A stretch of 64,000 bases of DNA from Tenebrio molitor. Lineage: Eukaryota; Arthropoda; Insecta; Coleoptera; Tenebrionidae. The notes under the pieces are model-generated. The model worked only from the letters and a program-made list of their open reading frames with translations, did not search any database and was not told the origin of the DNA. Below are positions 11,118 through 22,199 of this stretch, in pieces. A program made the position numbers and the translations under genes. How positions within the stretch are numbered: the stretch's first letter is position 1; each line of letters starts with the position of its first letter. The stretch spans positions 13,764,001 through 13,828,000 of the forward strand of contig NC_091051.1 of NCBI RefSeq assembly GCF_963966145.1, read 5' to 3'.

Positions 11118-12101
11118 TTTAGGGTTATCTAATCATCTCTATATTAGACAAAAAAAGACACAGACAAATATTTTTAAGAATAAATGTAATCATTAATTTC
11201 TTTTTGTAGTATTTTTTAAAGCATGATGAATTTTGTTTGTATTACTTAGACTTGTCATACGGAGTGATCTTTAAATTTCACGTATTGCCGGCTACGACCT
11301 TCATCTCAAAAAAAGACTGACTTATTGTGTTGTATGTTGAGTTGTCTAAGTTCTCTCTACAATATGTCCGTGACAGTTTCGATATTAAATAACCTTGTTT
11401 CTGCTGTCTTTTGTGTTTTTAAATTTCTTTTCGCTAGTTGTTTTTTCAGTTGTTACCTACCAAAAATTAGTCTATTTTAAGTTTACACTTTCGTTTGTGA
11501 TTGCACCAAACTTGCCCGAGTGTTTTTCAACTCGAACCAAAGCAAAATTTGTAAACGTGGGTAACTTTTTTTTTAATAAATTAAGGTATCAAGGGTGTTA
11601 TAAGGTTGATAACGCGCGAGGTCGGCAGAGTGAAACCCGAGGGTCTCTGGCCCAAGGGGAGTACGCCGACCGAGGGCGTATCATTATATTTTAACACCCG
11701 TGGTGCCTTCAACGTTTAATGTCCGACTAGTTTCGTGTGTTTTTGGATTGACAATAATTTGACTAATTTATATCAGTCAAAACTCAAAAGTTGTTTGCAA
11801 ATACATCGTATCTAAGCAACAAAGAACTTATAATAACCCCTTAGAGCCTGTTATTATAGATAATGCCCTAGGGGATTAGTTCTATAGTAACTTACCAGAA
11901 AACTGGGTCATTATCGTTCGATAACAATAAAGTGGTACATTAATAACTATAATGGTCTTGTAACATAATTAAGTATTAAATTACGCTCTACGTTTTGTCT
12001 GTCAAAAAAGCGATAGCCGTAGTGATGTAAAATTTTAAAAATCACCCGGTATACCCCAAGATTAACTTACTTTTTAAATTAAACAAAATTCCCAGAATGA
12101 T

Positions 12102-13475
12102 TTAACTACAAGAATTTTCATTGGGAAAATATTTTTCAACAAAAGAAATAAATTTATCCAACGGACAGAATTCTTCACAGTTTGGCATTTTTAACAATCC
12201 GGTTTGAATCGATTCGTCGTTTTCATAGAAGATCTGAAAGAATACTGTTGTTCTGAACTGATCCCCACAGTTGTGAATTTTTTTACTTTAATTCCTAATT
12301 GATTATTAATTCGATGAACTTCAATCAGGATGCAAGAACAATAAGGTGGATAATGAGGTTGGAAAATCTCTAAAGTGTTTAGCAGAAGGGCGATATTCAT
12401 TTCGTGACCAGAATACAGATACATTTTCCTTTCTTCAGAGACCTTATCGGAAGCGTTAACCTTTAACTGTGTGTCATGAACAATTTTTTGAAGCAAATAA
12501 CCTTAAAAGTAACAATTAAAACCAATTCTACCGATGTAAATGTGAGGAAGAAACCTGCACCGATCTGTTTTAATTCTGTTGTTCCAGATAATATGAGATA
12601 ATTTTTAGAAGCCATTTTGTACAAAGTTTCAGGGTATACCACATCTGTCCAATTTGGAAGTTTCAAGTGCCATTCCTCCTGAAACAGACTGAAATATGAC
12701 TTTGACGATACTTTCTCATAATTACCTGTCTGCTTAAAATGCCGTACAAGATTGAAGGTTTTGTTAAATCTGTTCCATTCAGTTTTATTTGAAATATATC
12801 TAAAATCATCACTGTAATTTTTATACACTTCTTGTACTTTTCCACTTTTTTGAAATGAGCTCAGGGAGGTGTCGTATTTTACACAGACTTTATTCGATTC
12901 AAGAATCTGGAAAAATGAAATGTACATTCATTTCAACATATTATTATGGTTTCACTTTATCGTCCTTCAATATCTCATAATTCTTGTAAGGAACTGAATC
13001 GGCTGAATTAATATTTTCTGGTGGAAATAGCCCATAAAGGACAAATTCTAAACTTTTTTGTGTTCTCTGTTTTTTTTGCACTCAAAGCTTCTATCATCTC
13101 AGATCTGTAGTCACCAAGAAATTGACCATATAGCCGACGAAGTTTACTTCCAAGTCTGTATGCTCTAAGTCTACCCTCCTGCAATCAAGGATGAACCAAT
13201 AATTAGAAAATATTATCAAACCAACATACATCAGTTAATTTTCCGCGCCCAAATGGAGAATATTTGACATTTTTGTACGGGTCTGTCGGATAAGTATCAC
13301 TTTCACTATTGGTCCGATCACCATGTCTGAAAATCTAAAACAAAAATTACATTAACTTTAGATAATAAAAAAAAATCTCTTTTACCGCATGTACTACTAT
13401 AAGTTCTGCAGTACATCTTTCAGTGCCTATTTTGATAATCGATAATACAACAAACACCCTTGTGAGTGGAATCAT
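12102..13475 (-). pseudogene. Histidine acid phosphatase 2, middle copy, frameshifted in exon 3
   Basis: Exons are 13386-13475, 13230-13334, 12956-13178, 12555-12906, 12287-12501 and 12102-12233, at the same positions and phases as the neighbours. Exon 1 encodes a signal peptide (MIPLTRVFVVLSIIKIG); exon 2 keeps RHGDRT; exon 5 has YSGHEMN, again glutamate for aspartate; exon 6 ends NCEEFCPLDKF. Exon 3 is 223 bases, not a multiple of three: the frame shifts in a run of eight A (plus-strand T) near 13070, after EALSA. Both sides are otherwise well conserved (RTQKSLEF, YGLFPPEN). The WxxGLxWQPIP segment and about four residues before the LPNWTDVVYP part are missing relative to copies 1 and 3. 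It is a recent pseudogene, or a gene with a homopolymer error in the assembly. Confidence 0.85.
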
Positions 13476-13672
13476 TTCAGATAGACTAAATACCTACGTC
13501 ATATAGGTATGTACACTACAAATACGGTAGCAGAAACCTTGGTGGTAGATAATACTAGATAATACTTTACCTATGTGTTTTAAATGACAGTAATATTTTT
13601 TAACTATAACCTTGTTATAACCATATACTTACCTTACGTAAGCTTGATAATAAATGTCCGGTAATATAATAA

Positions 13673-14064
13673 TGGTTGGGAATAAATTTCAGGGTGAACT
13701 CCTTACGAAAAATGTGGCTTTAAACCTAAATAAAGTTTTTCGTTAAAATGAGTAGTTTTCTCAAAAAATAAAATGTAGTCCACTGTTGGAGAATTTCTCT
13801 AATTAGTTCATTTGTCTGCCTAAAATCGCATTAGTTTTGAATTTTGACATCCGTTAAAAAATTCAACTTTCCACGTTTAAAATTTTTCTTTAAACCATTA
13901 TTAAATCGTAGTATTTCAAAAAAAATACGGATATGCCAGAATACGTTTATTTTTCTTTTTTTCTTTTTTTGAGAAAACTACTCATTTTAACGAAAAACTT
14001 TATTTAGGTTTTATTAAGCCACATTTTTCGTAAGGAGTTCACCCTGAAATTTATTCCCAACCAT
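13673..14064. mobile_element. Palindromic element with ~100-bp inverted arms
   Basis: The left arm from GGTTGGGAATAAATTTCAGG through CTCCTTACGAAAAATGTGGC to GAGTAGTTTTCTC (13675-13772) is repeated inverted at about 13970-14063. The right side continues outward to ACCCTGTA at 14079, a common insect transposon terminus, absent on the left. The central ~200 bases show no ORF of interest. Confidence 0.85.
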
Positions 14065-14403
14065 TTACTAACACCCTGTATAATATATAAAGGCTGTTTA
14101 AATAATAAATTTAATACTAAAGCTCTCTTGGACTACAGATATTACAATCATACGTTATATTCTGAACATTTATTACTGGCAGTACTGATACTATTAAACC
14201 TCAAAATTGAAAAACGAGATAAACAGATGGGGCTTCAAAACAGATCTTTGCGACTACATGTTGAATATAGGAACACTCCTTTGCCTTCCAACAAAGTAGT
14301 TGCTCTCTTCCTATTCTTTAATTTATTTCATTTTTTTTTTATTTCCATCTTTTTTCCATTCCAACAATGAGTATTTTTCATTCTTCAGTGCAATGAAATT
14401 AGT

Positions 14404-14810
14404 TCATTCTTCAATGAGCGTATAATGATGGTTATATTATTCAAGAGAATGAAAATTCCAAAACGAGCCGTAGACGAGTGAATAATAGCCATTATACGCA
14501 AGTTGAAGTCTAAACTTTCTCCACGACTATACCAAGAAAAGAAAACAATGTTTGAAAATTGAATTTAATTTGATTTTTAATATTTGACAATTAAAATTGT
14601 GCCTCATTTAGCGGTTGCTACGTGATGCGCGACTTATTGTTTACAAACGCATCCGATTGGCGATCTACCATTGTAGAATGAAAATACCAGAGATGTGATT
14701 GGCCGACAGCCGTGGATTTCAGTATATTCTAACACGGGGCGTGGAATTGATATCATTATTTCATTGAATATCCAACAAGAATGCATTCATTCTTTAATAG
14801 TCGTGAAGAA
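14404..14810 (+). repeat. ~400-bp dispersed repeat, copy 1 of 2
   Basis: It starts TTCATTCTTCAATGAGCGTA and ends ATTCTTTAATAGTCGTGAAG. The full length recurs inverted at 56001-56394. Shared landmarks include AATAATAGCCATTATACGCA, TCTCCACGACTATACCAAGA, GATGCGCGACTTATTGTTTA and CCGTGGATTTCAGTATATTC. Several short palindromes suggest a non-autonomous mobile element. No coding potential. Confidence 0.85.
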
Positions 14811-15509
14811 ATATAGGTACCACATTTCTAAATCCATTCAGTTCAAATTCATTTGAATTAGTTCCAGTACATCTTCTAAGTTTTTGTGGAGGTGATTTTC
14901 TAACACATACATATTTCAGTGTTAGCTAAAGCTGAATCTATTAGTTCCATCAATATTCGTTCGCCGTTCCTCGTTGATACTTTAGTTTAGCGCAATCACA
15001 CGTTACTATATTTTTCACTACAGCTTGCTTTAGAGGAGTTCGCAAAATAATGAAATTTGACGGAAATCAATTATGAGATGTCAGTTTTTTAATAAAATTT
15101 TATTAACTAAATCAAATAGATACAACAAAACTTCCGGAAACAAAAACCCCAGCTGCTCCAATATCAAAAAAATCAATCTACTAATGTAGTTAACATACAG
15201 GATATCCCCAAAAAAAAAGACGAGTCCATAGCCCCCTTGTTTATATGCAGCTATACACCATCTATACACCAAATTAAATGATGTGAGTAGGGTACAAAAT
15301 GGCCTATAAAATTAATTAATTCAACCAATCAAGCAATTGTTCAACCATATCTTTTTTCTAGTGAACGTGCAACAAAAAAATCCCACGTTTTTGTTTTTTA
15401 AATGCTAAAAATGTTTGTTGTCAAAACAACCAATAAACAAAAAATAATTTGTTAGTGTTACTTTGGAATTCAACTTGAGGTTTGTTAATTTTCTAGGCTT
15501 GGTCTTCTA

Positions 15510-16890
15510 TTATTCTATTACTCCACATGCATCGTCTTCGGGAATATATTGATCTAATAAACGAGTAAAGTCACTCAAAGGACAAAATTCATCACAAGAA
15601 GGCAACTTCAACAGTTTTGGCTCAGCTGAGGAATAGTTTTGATAATAAATCTGAAACCAAAAAGTAACATTTTGATTAAGATGTAGCAAGGAAATCATAT
15701 ACCTTGAATCCTTCTACATCATTGATGAAGTGAAGCTCAAACAAAATGTAAGATCCATATGGTGGAAAATGTGGTTCAAAAACATCCAAAGTGATTAACA
15801 TATGTCCAATATTTATGTCATGTCCAGAATAGAGAAACAGTTTTCTGTTTTCCGGCACTAATTCACCACTCGATTTGCCTTTAGAGTTGTCGATAATTCT
15901 TTTTAGTAAACTTCCTGAAGGAATAACGTTGAAAACATGAACATAAATATTCATATTCGAAACACACCGGAAGTTAGTTTTCGAAGTTGAGTAGTGTCTG
16001 TTCCAAGGCTGTAACTTTTAAGAGCAAGATCTCTAAGTGGCTCAGGATAAACGTTTTTGGTCCAGTCTGGCAATGTCAGACCGTATTCTTGCTCGCTCCA
16101 AAGACACTCGTACAAAAGAAGGGATTCCCCATATGTCTTTACGTCCAATCCACTCTGTTTTGAAAGATATTCAAAAATCGTTTTGTGTTGTTCCAACTCC
16201 TGTACCACCTTCGGCGACGCAGTTAATTCAGAAAGGTGTTTTTGATAATTGGAGCATGATGTTCCAGAAAATATCTAAAACAATATCCATTGAAAACTCC
16301 TCAATAAATGTTTGATAAATGTGGAAAATTTTACTGTATCCTGATCCGAGGGTACTACATTGAAAGGAATGGGTTGCCAATTTAAACCCGTCTCCCAAAT
16401 TTGTTCATCCACTGGCGGTAACATTCCAGCAAGAACTAGTTGCAGCGACATTTTTGTTCTGTTCACATCTGAACTGAGACCTTCTAGTAAATCGGGAGTG
16501 TAAATTTTGCCCAGGAAATTGTCATACCTCTGACGCAAAAATTTCCCTAGTGTGAATTCTCTCATTTTACCTTTCTACAATTGATTTAGTTATTTATTTA
16601 GCATTTGAATCAGTGGAATTTACATTAGTAAGTTCCCCGTAGCCGTAAGGGTAATAAGTTTCATTTTTGTAGGGATCTTTCGGATAAACCGTATTCAATT
16701 CTGTTGTTCTGTCTCCGTGTCGAAATAACTATATAAATAAGTTTTAACAATCGCAAAGTTACAACTATGTATTAGATCCGTTACTCACAATGTGGACCAA
16801 CTGTAATGTTGAAGCATTGTTATCAAAGGATGCTCTTTGTAAAACTATTAAAATTGCAAAAAAGATTAAATAATTTCTGTATGCATTCAT
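15510..16890 (-). CDS. Histidine acid phosphatase 3, 6 exons, canonical active site
   Basis: Exons are 16789-16890, 16624-16728, 16335-16574, 15968-16274, 15703-15914 and 15510-15650, giving 368 residues. Exons 2-5 have exactly the same lengths (105, 240, 307, 212) as in copy 1. The start ATG at 16890 opens a signal peptide (MNAYRNYLIFFAILIVLQ). Motifs are RHGDRT (residues 37-42), DVNRTKMSLQ with the second arginine, WQPIPF, and the proton-donor motif YSGHDIN with the canonical HD pair. The tail SCDEFCPLSDF keeps the family's cysteines. It is closest to copy 1. Presumed function is phosphomonoester hydrolysis in a secreted or lysosomal compartment. This is the only copy with all catalytic residues of the family. 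Confidence 0.94.
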
Positions 16891-17400
16891 AATAAGGTAC
16901 TAAAAATGAAAGTCGGTGAGTGTTGATTGAAATTTTTAACAATGCGCCAATGCAATCCAATTGAAAGTTTGAAAAATCAAATAGACTTCCAATGTACTAG
17001 GTAGATAGAGAGTTTATTTGGTTCCAGAAAGCCATGTACCTACAAGTTAAACAGAAATATGTCGGAGATTTTGGAGCAGAATGGAGAAGCAGGGTAAGAC
17101 GGTGTACTCGGCATATTAGGTATGTACTCGTAATTAATATGATAGCACAGGTTTAGATTTGATTTTGCTTTAATTAATCCAAAATAATGATTTCCGAACG
17201 TACTACAAAATAAAAGAAACGACTGTCTATAAGATATGGTAAAAAACGAGAAGCAGACAGTGAAAAATGAAAAACATAAAAATAAAATTAAGAAAGTAAA
17301 AAAAGCCTGTTAAACACGCAAGTAGTGTCTGAAACATCTTCCGAGGAGAGCAAAATGGGAAAATATGTACAGACACTCCATACTTATATTAATAGTCTTA

Positions 17401-17562
17401 GGGCCAGTTTATAGAAAGAGAATTAAATATTTAATTCGAATTAAATTTTAATGCGCGATTAACCCATGAATCCGCAACTTCAATTGGTTCAATCTGGTTA
17501 CGTGTTCTGTTAATTTCGCATTTGATTACGATTAACTTAATTTCGCTTCTGTAAACTGGCCC
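17401..17562. mobile_element. Harbinger-type MITE with TTA target duplication
   Basis: The ends GGGCCAGTTTATAGAAAG and CTTCTGTAAACTGGCCC are inverted repeats, flanked by TTA at 17398-17400 and 17563-17565. A second copy in the opposite orientation is at 24920-25084. Confidence 0.87.
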
Positions 17563-17607
17563 TTAATCTCCAGTCAAATGAAGCATGCATATGTTACAGG
17601 AAATGTG

Positions 17608-18340
17608 ATTAACCGGTCATTATGAATAATAACCGAAGATTATAATATATAATACTCAACAAAATTGGTTACTATAATTAATATCTTGCAATTTATTACA
17701 TTTGCCGGCTATTATTCATAATCTCCAGTGCCCATTGGTAAATTTAATAAACGGTGGCAAACTGATTCTGGAAATAAATGAATGTGGATACTGTAAAAGT
17801 ACGCATTCCGGACGTTGATCGAGCTAGCTGTGCAAGACAATCAATTTTATGAATTGGGAATTGTCTCAGTTCCATTAAAAAACAATTTTACTATTTGCGA
17901 AGAAAAAATATTGCAACTTGAGCAAGTTCCTGAGGTAAAAATCTCTTGGTGGGAGTATACAATAAAATCATCCCTATGGAGTGGTGTATGGTATAAATTA
18001 AAAGATAAATTTACGAGTATAAGGGTAAATGTAAGTACATCAAAGAAATTAATTGCAAAAATTATAATAATAATAAATAATAATAAACTCAAGATGCCAT
18101 AACAGTTCATTTGGGACAATAAGTATTTTTTTATCACCTTGATGTAATATGATGTTTGGTTTATTTATCCTTTTGTTGGAAGATGTGACTTTACAATTTC
18201 TTATTAAATTTACCAATGAGCACTAGAGATTATAAATAATACCCGGTAAATTTAATAAATTGCAAGATATTAATTATAATAACCAATCTAGTCGGGTATT
18301 ATGTATAATCTTCAGTTATTATTCATAATTACCAGATTAA
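17608..18340. mobile_element. Element with ~145-bp terminal inverted repeats
   Basis: The left arm (17608-17755, with AATAATAACCGAAGATTATA and TTAATATCTTGCAATTTATT) is repeated inverted at 18200-18340 at roughly 85-90% identity by eye. The 440 bases between contain an open frame on the plus strand (about 17800-18101) including VQDNQFYELGIVSVPLKNNF and VKISWWEYTIKSSLWSGV. It has no ATG and I do not recognise it. An overlapping frame gives CGYCKSTH. Long terminal repeats of this kind occur in several DNA transposon groups; none can be named. Confidence 0.72.
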
Positions 18341-18515
18341 TTACTTTTACCGTAACACATATAAAAAATGTATAACATACGTATAAGACTTTTGGACATT
18401 TTCAACTCACTGTGCTAAAATGTCAATTTTTTTAAATTCTAACGTAAATGCTCACAATCACACCACAACTTAAAATGTTAATTTCAGTCGGTTTTACTGT
18501 TAATTGTTTTTTAAA

Positions 18516-18657
18516 TACCGTGAGATCATTTAAATTTATAATTAAAGTAGACTATGACCTTTGAATTAGATTGGCAATACTGTTGACAACTTGATTTGAA
18601 TTGTCAAAGTGACGCTTCAAAATTCAGTGCTAAATATGAAACGGCGAGTTAACAATT
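18516..18657 (+). repeat. 142-bp dispersed repeat, copy 2 of 2
   Basis: This matches 9436-9577 over its whole length, starting TACCGTGAGATC and ending GGCGAGTTAACAATT. Flanks differ from copy 1 on both sides, which defines the boundaries. Confidence 0.85.
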
Positions 18658-19261
18658 GTATCCAAGTCTCCCTCAACGTATCCAAGGCGGTGAAGAACAC
18701 TTTGAACATTTTCTGTGATTGTCAATAAAACTGTATTATTTTCTAGGGGTTCATTTCGTTTAAAACGATTGAACATGAGAATCATAAATGCCAAAATGTT
18801 TACATAACCTCTCATTTACGCAGCGACTCAGTTATAAGAGAAAGTAGGCTCGATCCTGGTTCCTAGGGGAGTTTTTGAGAGTTAAATTTACATTGGCAGC
18901 CTAGTTCCCACAGACTTTGTGAAGTAAATGCAAACAAATCTAAATAGTTAACATAATATTTATCATTTATTTTTCACTCTAGAAACATTTTGATAATTAA
19001 TAATTTTATTTCAACACAAATAGTGCCAATTTTGACAATAAAAGTGCAGCCAATTATCAATCGAAAAACGCCCCTAGGAACCAGGATGGGGCCAACTCTA
19101 TTTAATATACTAACTTTAGATAAGGTTGGTCGTTGCGTAGTTTTATCTACAAGGCGATCAAGAAAGACTGTTTGAGTTGGAAATACAATTAAAAAGATTT
19201 TTTTCGGCTATTTTCAACACTGCAACCGTATATTTTTTGTTGGGCTCTGTAACTAAACAGC

Positions 19262-19370
19262 GCCGGACAAAATAGCGCTGGACAAAATAACAACGACAAA
19301 ATAGCGCCACGACAAAACAGCGGAAGTTGAAAACAGCGTTGGTCAAAACAGCCCAAGACAAAACAGCGTT
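19262..19370 (+). repeat. Subterminal tandem array, GACAAAATAGCGC units
   Basis: About seven imperfect units of 14-17 bases follow one another, each a variant of GACAAAATAGCGC joined by short linkers. Degenerate units of the same type, inverted, fill 24690-24900 near the other end. Such subterminal arrays usually bind the transposase of their element. Confidence 0.8.
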
Positions 19371-19737
19371 ACTCTCGTGTCAAAAATGGATTACTCCCTA
19401 GGATTTAGGGATATTCGTTACTAAGTTGCCATAAATTTGGTTAGGTTGGAGGCTATGCGGTTTCTGGTGACAAACAAAAGATATCACAAAAATGTAAGAC
19501 AGCAAATTAATTGTAACAGTTGCAAATGACTAACTTCTCTCTAGGTGATAGATGATTTTTCATTTCACAATCAATTTTGGTTACTGGCGGCATATTTATT
19601 TGGATTTAATCTCTCAGTTCAAAGTAACCAACCTTAGGCATTCAACTTTTGAAAATTCTAGTTACACACAACATGAAAAACGTTATTTCCCTAAAAGTTC
19701 GAATTCTAGGGAGTAATTCATTTTTGACACGAGAGTA
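19370..19737. mobile_element. MITE inserted in the subterminal array, TA flanks
   Basis: The ends CTCTCGTGTCAAAAATG (19372) and CATTTTTGACACGAGAG (to 19735) are perfect inverted repeats, extended by GGATTACTCCCTAG / CTAGGGAGTAATTCAT. TA at 19370-19371 and 19736-19737 is the target duplication. The GACAAAATAGCGC array resumes on the far side. Confidence 0.9.
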
Positions 19738-19853
19738 GTCAAAATAGCGCAAGTTGAAAACAGCTTTATGTGGTACCATCGTGATGATAAAAAACGACTA
19801 CAGTTAACTTGGGACGCCACTGAGATTTTTTGAAAATTTAGGCTGAGTGAACG

Positions 19854-20236
19854 TACAGTCGTTGACCAAAATAAAATGGGACAAAGTAAATTTCGATTGT
19901 GTAATTCGATATTTTTGCGAAATCCATCTCTTCAATGCAAGCGACCATTTATTGTCATTATGACTGATGTGTCAGTTTGTCAAACTGAAGGTTTTCAAGC
20001 TGTTTGGCATTTCCTTCGCCATTTTCGTAACTTACAGATCATGACGCACTAGCATAACTGATTTTAGTAGCACTTCTCTCTGGTGCACGCTTCTTTTCCC
20101 AATTTTAATTTTGATTATCGCTGTCACGATGACAAGAATGACAAAAATCGAAAATGGGGTTAGTTGAACATAATGCCAGCTTCACATTTTGATGTCAACT
20201 CAATGACAGGCCGGCCTAAATTTATTGTCCGCCATA
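19854..20236. mobile_element. Degraded MITE fragments (TACAGTCG-type left end; GGCCGGCC-type right end)
   Basis: The left 30 bases (TACAGTCGTTGACCAAAATA, then AAATGGGAC) match the start of the element at 50831. The right half (GACAAGAATGAC ... ATCGAAAATGGGGTTAG ... TTATTGTCCGCCATAGTA) resembles the right half of 23563-23931. It appears to be two eroded elements abutting. Confidence 0.5.
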
Positions 20237-20606
20237 GTACTATTGCGATCAAAAAATTTTGGACACTAATGTCATCGTGCTGTCATACATTCTAAAACGA
20301 CCCTTATGTATTAATAACCTCAATTTTGATTGTGTCAATTTTGAAAATGTGAATGTGAGATTTACCGAGAAAATATTCAAAAAGTTGTAAAAATCAGACA
20401 AATGGAATAGAACGAGGTTTTAATTAATAAAAAATATAAAACAAATACCCAAATGTACTCGCATATTAAAAAAATTATATTTTAAACCGGTGTCAAATTG
20501 ACAACAATTTCATCTTTCATGTGACAGTTTCAATAAAGCATGATTTAGAGTAATTTTTTTAATGTGACAGAAGTTTGATGTCCAAAATTTTATGATCGCA
20601 ATATAG
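20235..20606. mobile_element. MITE with TAGTACTATTGCGATC termini
   Basis: The left TACTATTGCGATCAAAAAAT and right ATTTTATGATCGCAATATAG are inverted repeats continuing to TTTTGGACA / TGTCCAAAA. About 370 bases, without coding potential. It touches the IS630-type element on its right. Confidence 0.75.
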
Positions 20607-20799
20607 TCCATGTAATACCCCAAGTCAGTAAACTATCTTTTTCTAACTTAAAGACTTTGGATGAAACAGAAAAGAACTAGAAAATACGTATATCGGTGCT
20701 AGATCCAAATAATTCCGTAATCATGACAATTTTTGAAAATTTAAAAACAACTGTCAAATTCAGACATTTTGTTGAAAGTGGTAATAATAAATCGTTAAA

Positions 20800-22107
20800 A
20801 TGGTGAAAAGGTTTAACGACCAATCAAAAAAGTTAATTTTGCATGTGTACGAGTATTTCCGCAAGCAATCCATCGAAAAAACAGACCAGAAGGTAACTGA
20901 AGAAATGATTGTATCGCAGACTGCTGAAGTTTTAAAGATCTCAACAAGATCCCTTTACCGCTTAAAGAAGCCGACAAAATCTGATAGCGAATTCAGAGCT
21001 TCAATGTCGAAGAAAATTAAAGAACTGAAGACCAAAATAAACCCAATAATGCAAAGTTCGATACGAGAAATTGTTTATAAAATGTGTGCTGAAAAAAAAC
21101 ACCTTACAATGAAATCATTGCATTCAAGATTTATGGAAGAAAATCCTGACTTTAAGTGTTGCGTCAAATCAATACATACATGGGTTCGTCAAATTGGATT
21201 CAAGTTTAGAAAAAACGGCAATCGAAAGTTCCTCATGGAGAGACCCTGTATTCAAATAAAAAGAAGACATTTTCTGAGACATAATTTACGTCATAAGAGA
21301 ATGCAATTAAACCAGCCCTTGGTACTTGACGAAACTTGGGTATTTAGTAAAGGCGGAAATAGAAAATCTTGGCAAGATAGTAGTATGGCTACGACGTCGA
21401 AAAAGACTGGAGATGGATGCAGATATATTGTGTTACATGCAGGAAAAGAAGATGGTTTTGTTGAAAAGGCGGGGCTCATTTTTAAAAGTACGACAAGAAG
21501 CGGAGATTACCACGACAACATGAACCGGAAAAACTTTGAGAATTGGTTTAAAACAGAATTGATACCCAATTTAGAAGAACCATCACTTATCATAATGGAT
21601 AACGCAAGTTATCATAGCAGATTGCAGGTTTGATTTCTGCTAGGTATCATTTAGTGTAAAAAATACAATATTTGTAATTCCAGGAAGAAATTCCTATAAA
21701 AAGCTGGACAAAAAAGAAGATGAAAGAATGGCTACAGAAGAAAAACGTTACATTTTCAGTCAGCGATATGAAAGATCAAATTTGGAAAATCGTTTCGTGT
21801 AATTTACCAGAAAAAGTATACCATTTAGACCAATATGCTGAAGAACACGGGCATTCTGTCTTAAGATTGCCTCCATATCATTGCCACTTCAACGCAATGG
21901 AAATGGAATATGGCAATCAAAAAAGTAAGTGCCGAACATTGGAAAAATTATGTAGCACATACTGAGAAAGTAATTAATGCTGCATGGGAAACTGAGAAAA
22001 AAATTGACGTCATAGATGTTGAGCCCATGATTATAAATACTAATGGTGATTCAGATTCAGACAGTTCGGATTTCGATTCAGATAATTGTGAAGACGAAAA
22101 TATGTGA
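20800..22107 (+). pseudogene. IS630/Tc1-like DDE transposase, two exons, one frameshift near the C-terminus
   Basis: Exon 1 (20800-21627) encodes a DNA-binding N-terminus, the first catalytic aspartate in LVLDETWVF (about residue 177), and the second in LIIMDNASYHS (about 267). The intron 21628-21683 has GT-AG borders. Exon 2 continues EEIPIKSWTKKKMKEWL and reaches LRLPPYHCHFNAMEME, where the family has NPIE; the third catalytic glutamate is present. Immediately after it an extra base near 21900 shifts the frame. The expected continuation is found in the next frame: AIKKVSAEHWKNYV to an acidic tail (DSDSDSSDFDSDNCEDENM) ending 22107. Apart from this shift the ORF is uninterrupted, so insertion was fairly recent. 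The start at 20800 is preceded by TAAA and an in-frame stop. Confidence 0.88.
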
Positions 22108-22199
22108 ATTTCCTCATAATTTTATTTCCTTTTCTACTTTATAATAAATGATTTAGTTTCATGATTTATTTAAAGGATAATTCTAAACCCATTTATATA

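Noticed and set aside
12680..12716. Possible 37-base intron in exon 4 of the middle acid phosphatase
   Set aside because: Its removal would break the reading frame, while the unspliced sequence is in frame and aligns with the neighbours.
18630..18815. Minus-strand 61-codon frame (VQSVLHRLGYVEGDLDT)
   Set aside because: It overlaps the 142-bp repeat end and shows no domain. It may be transposon-derived, but I cannot support any call.
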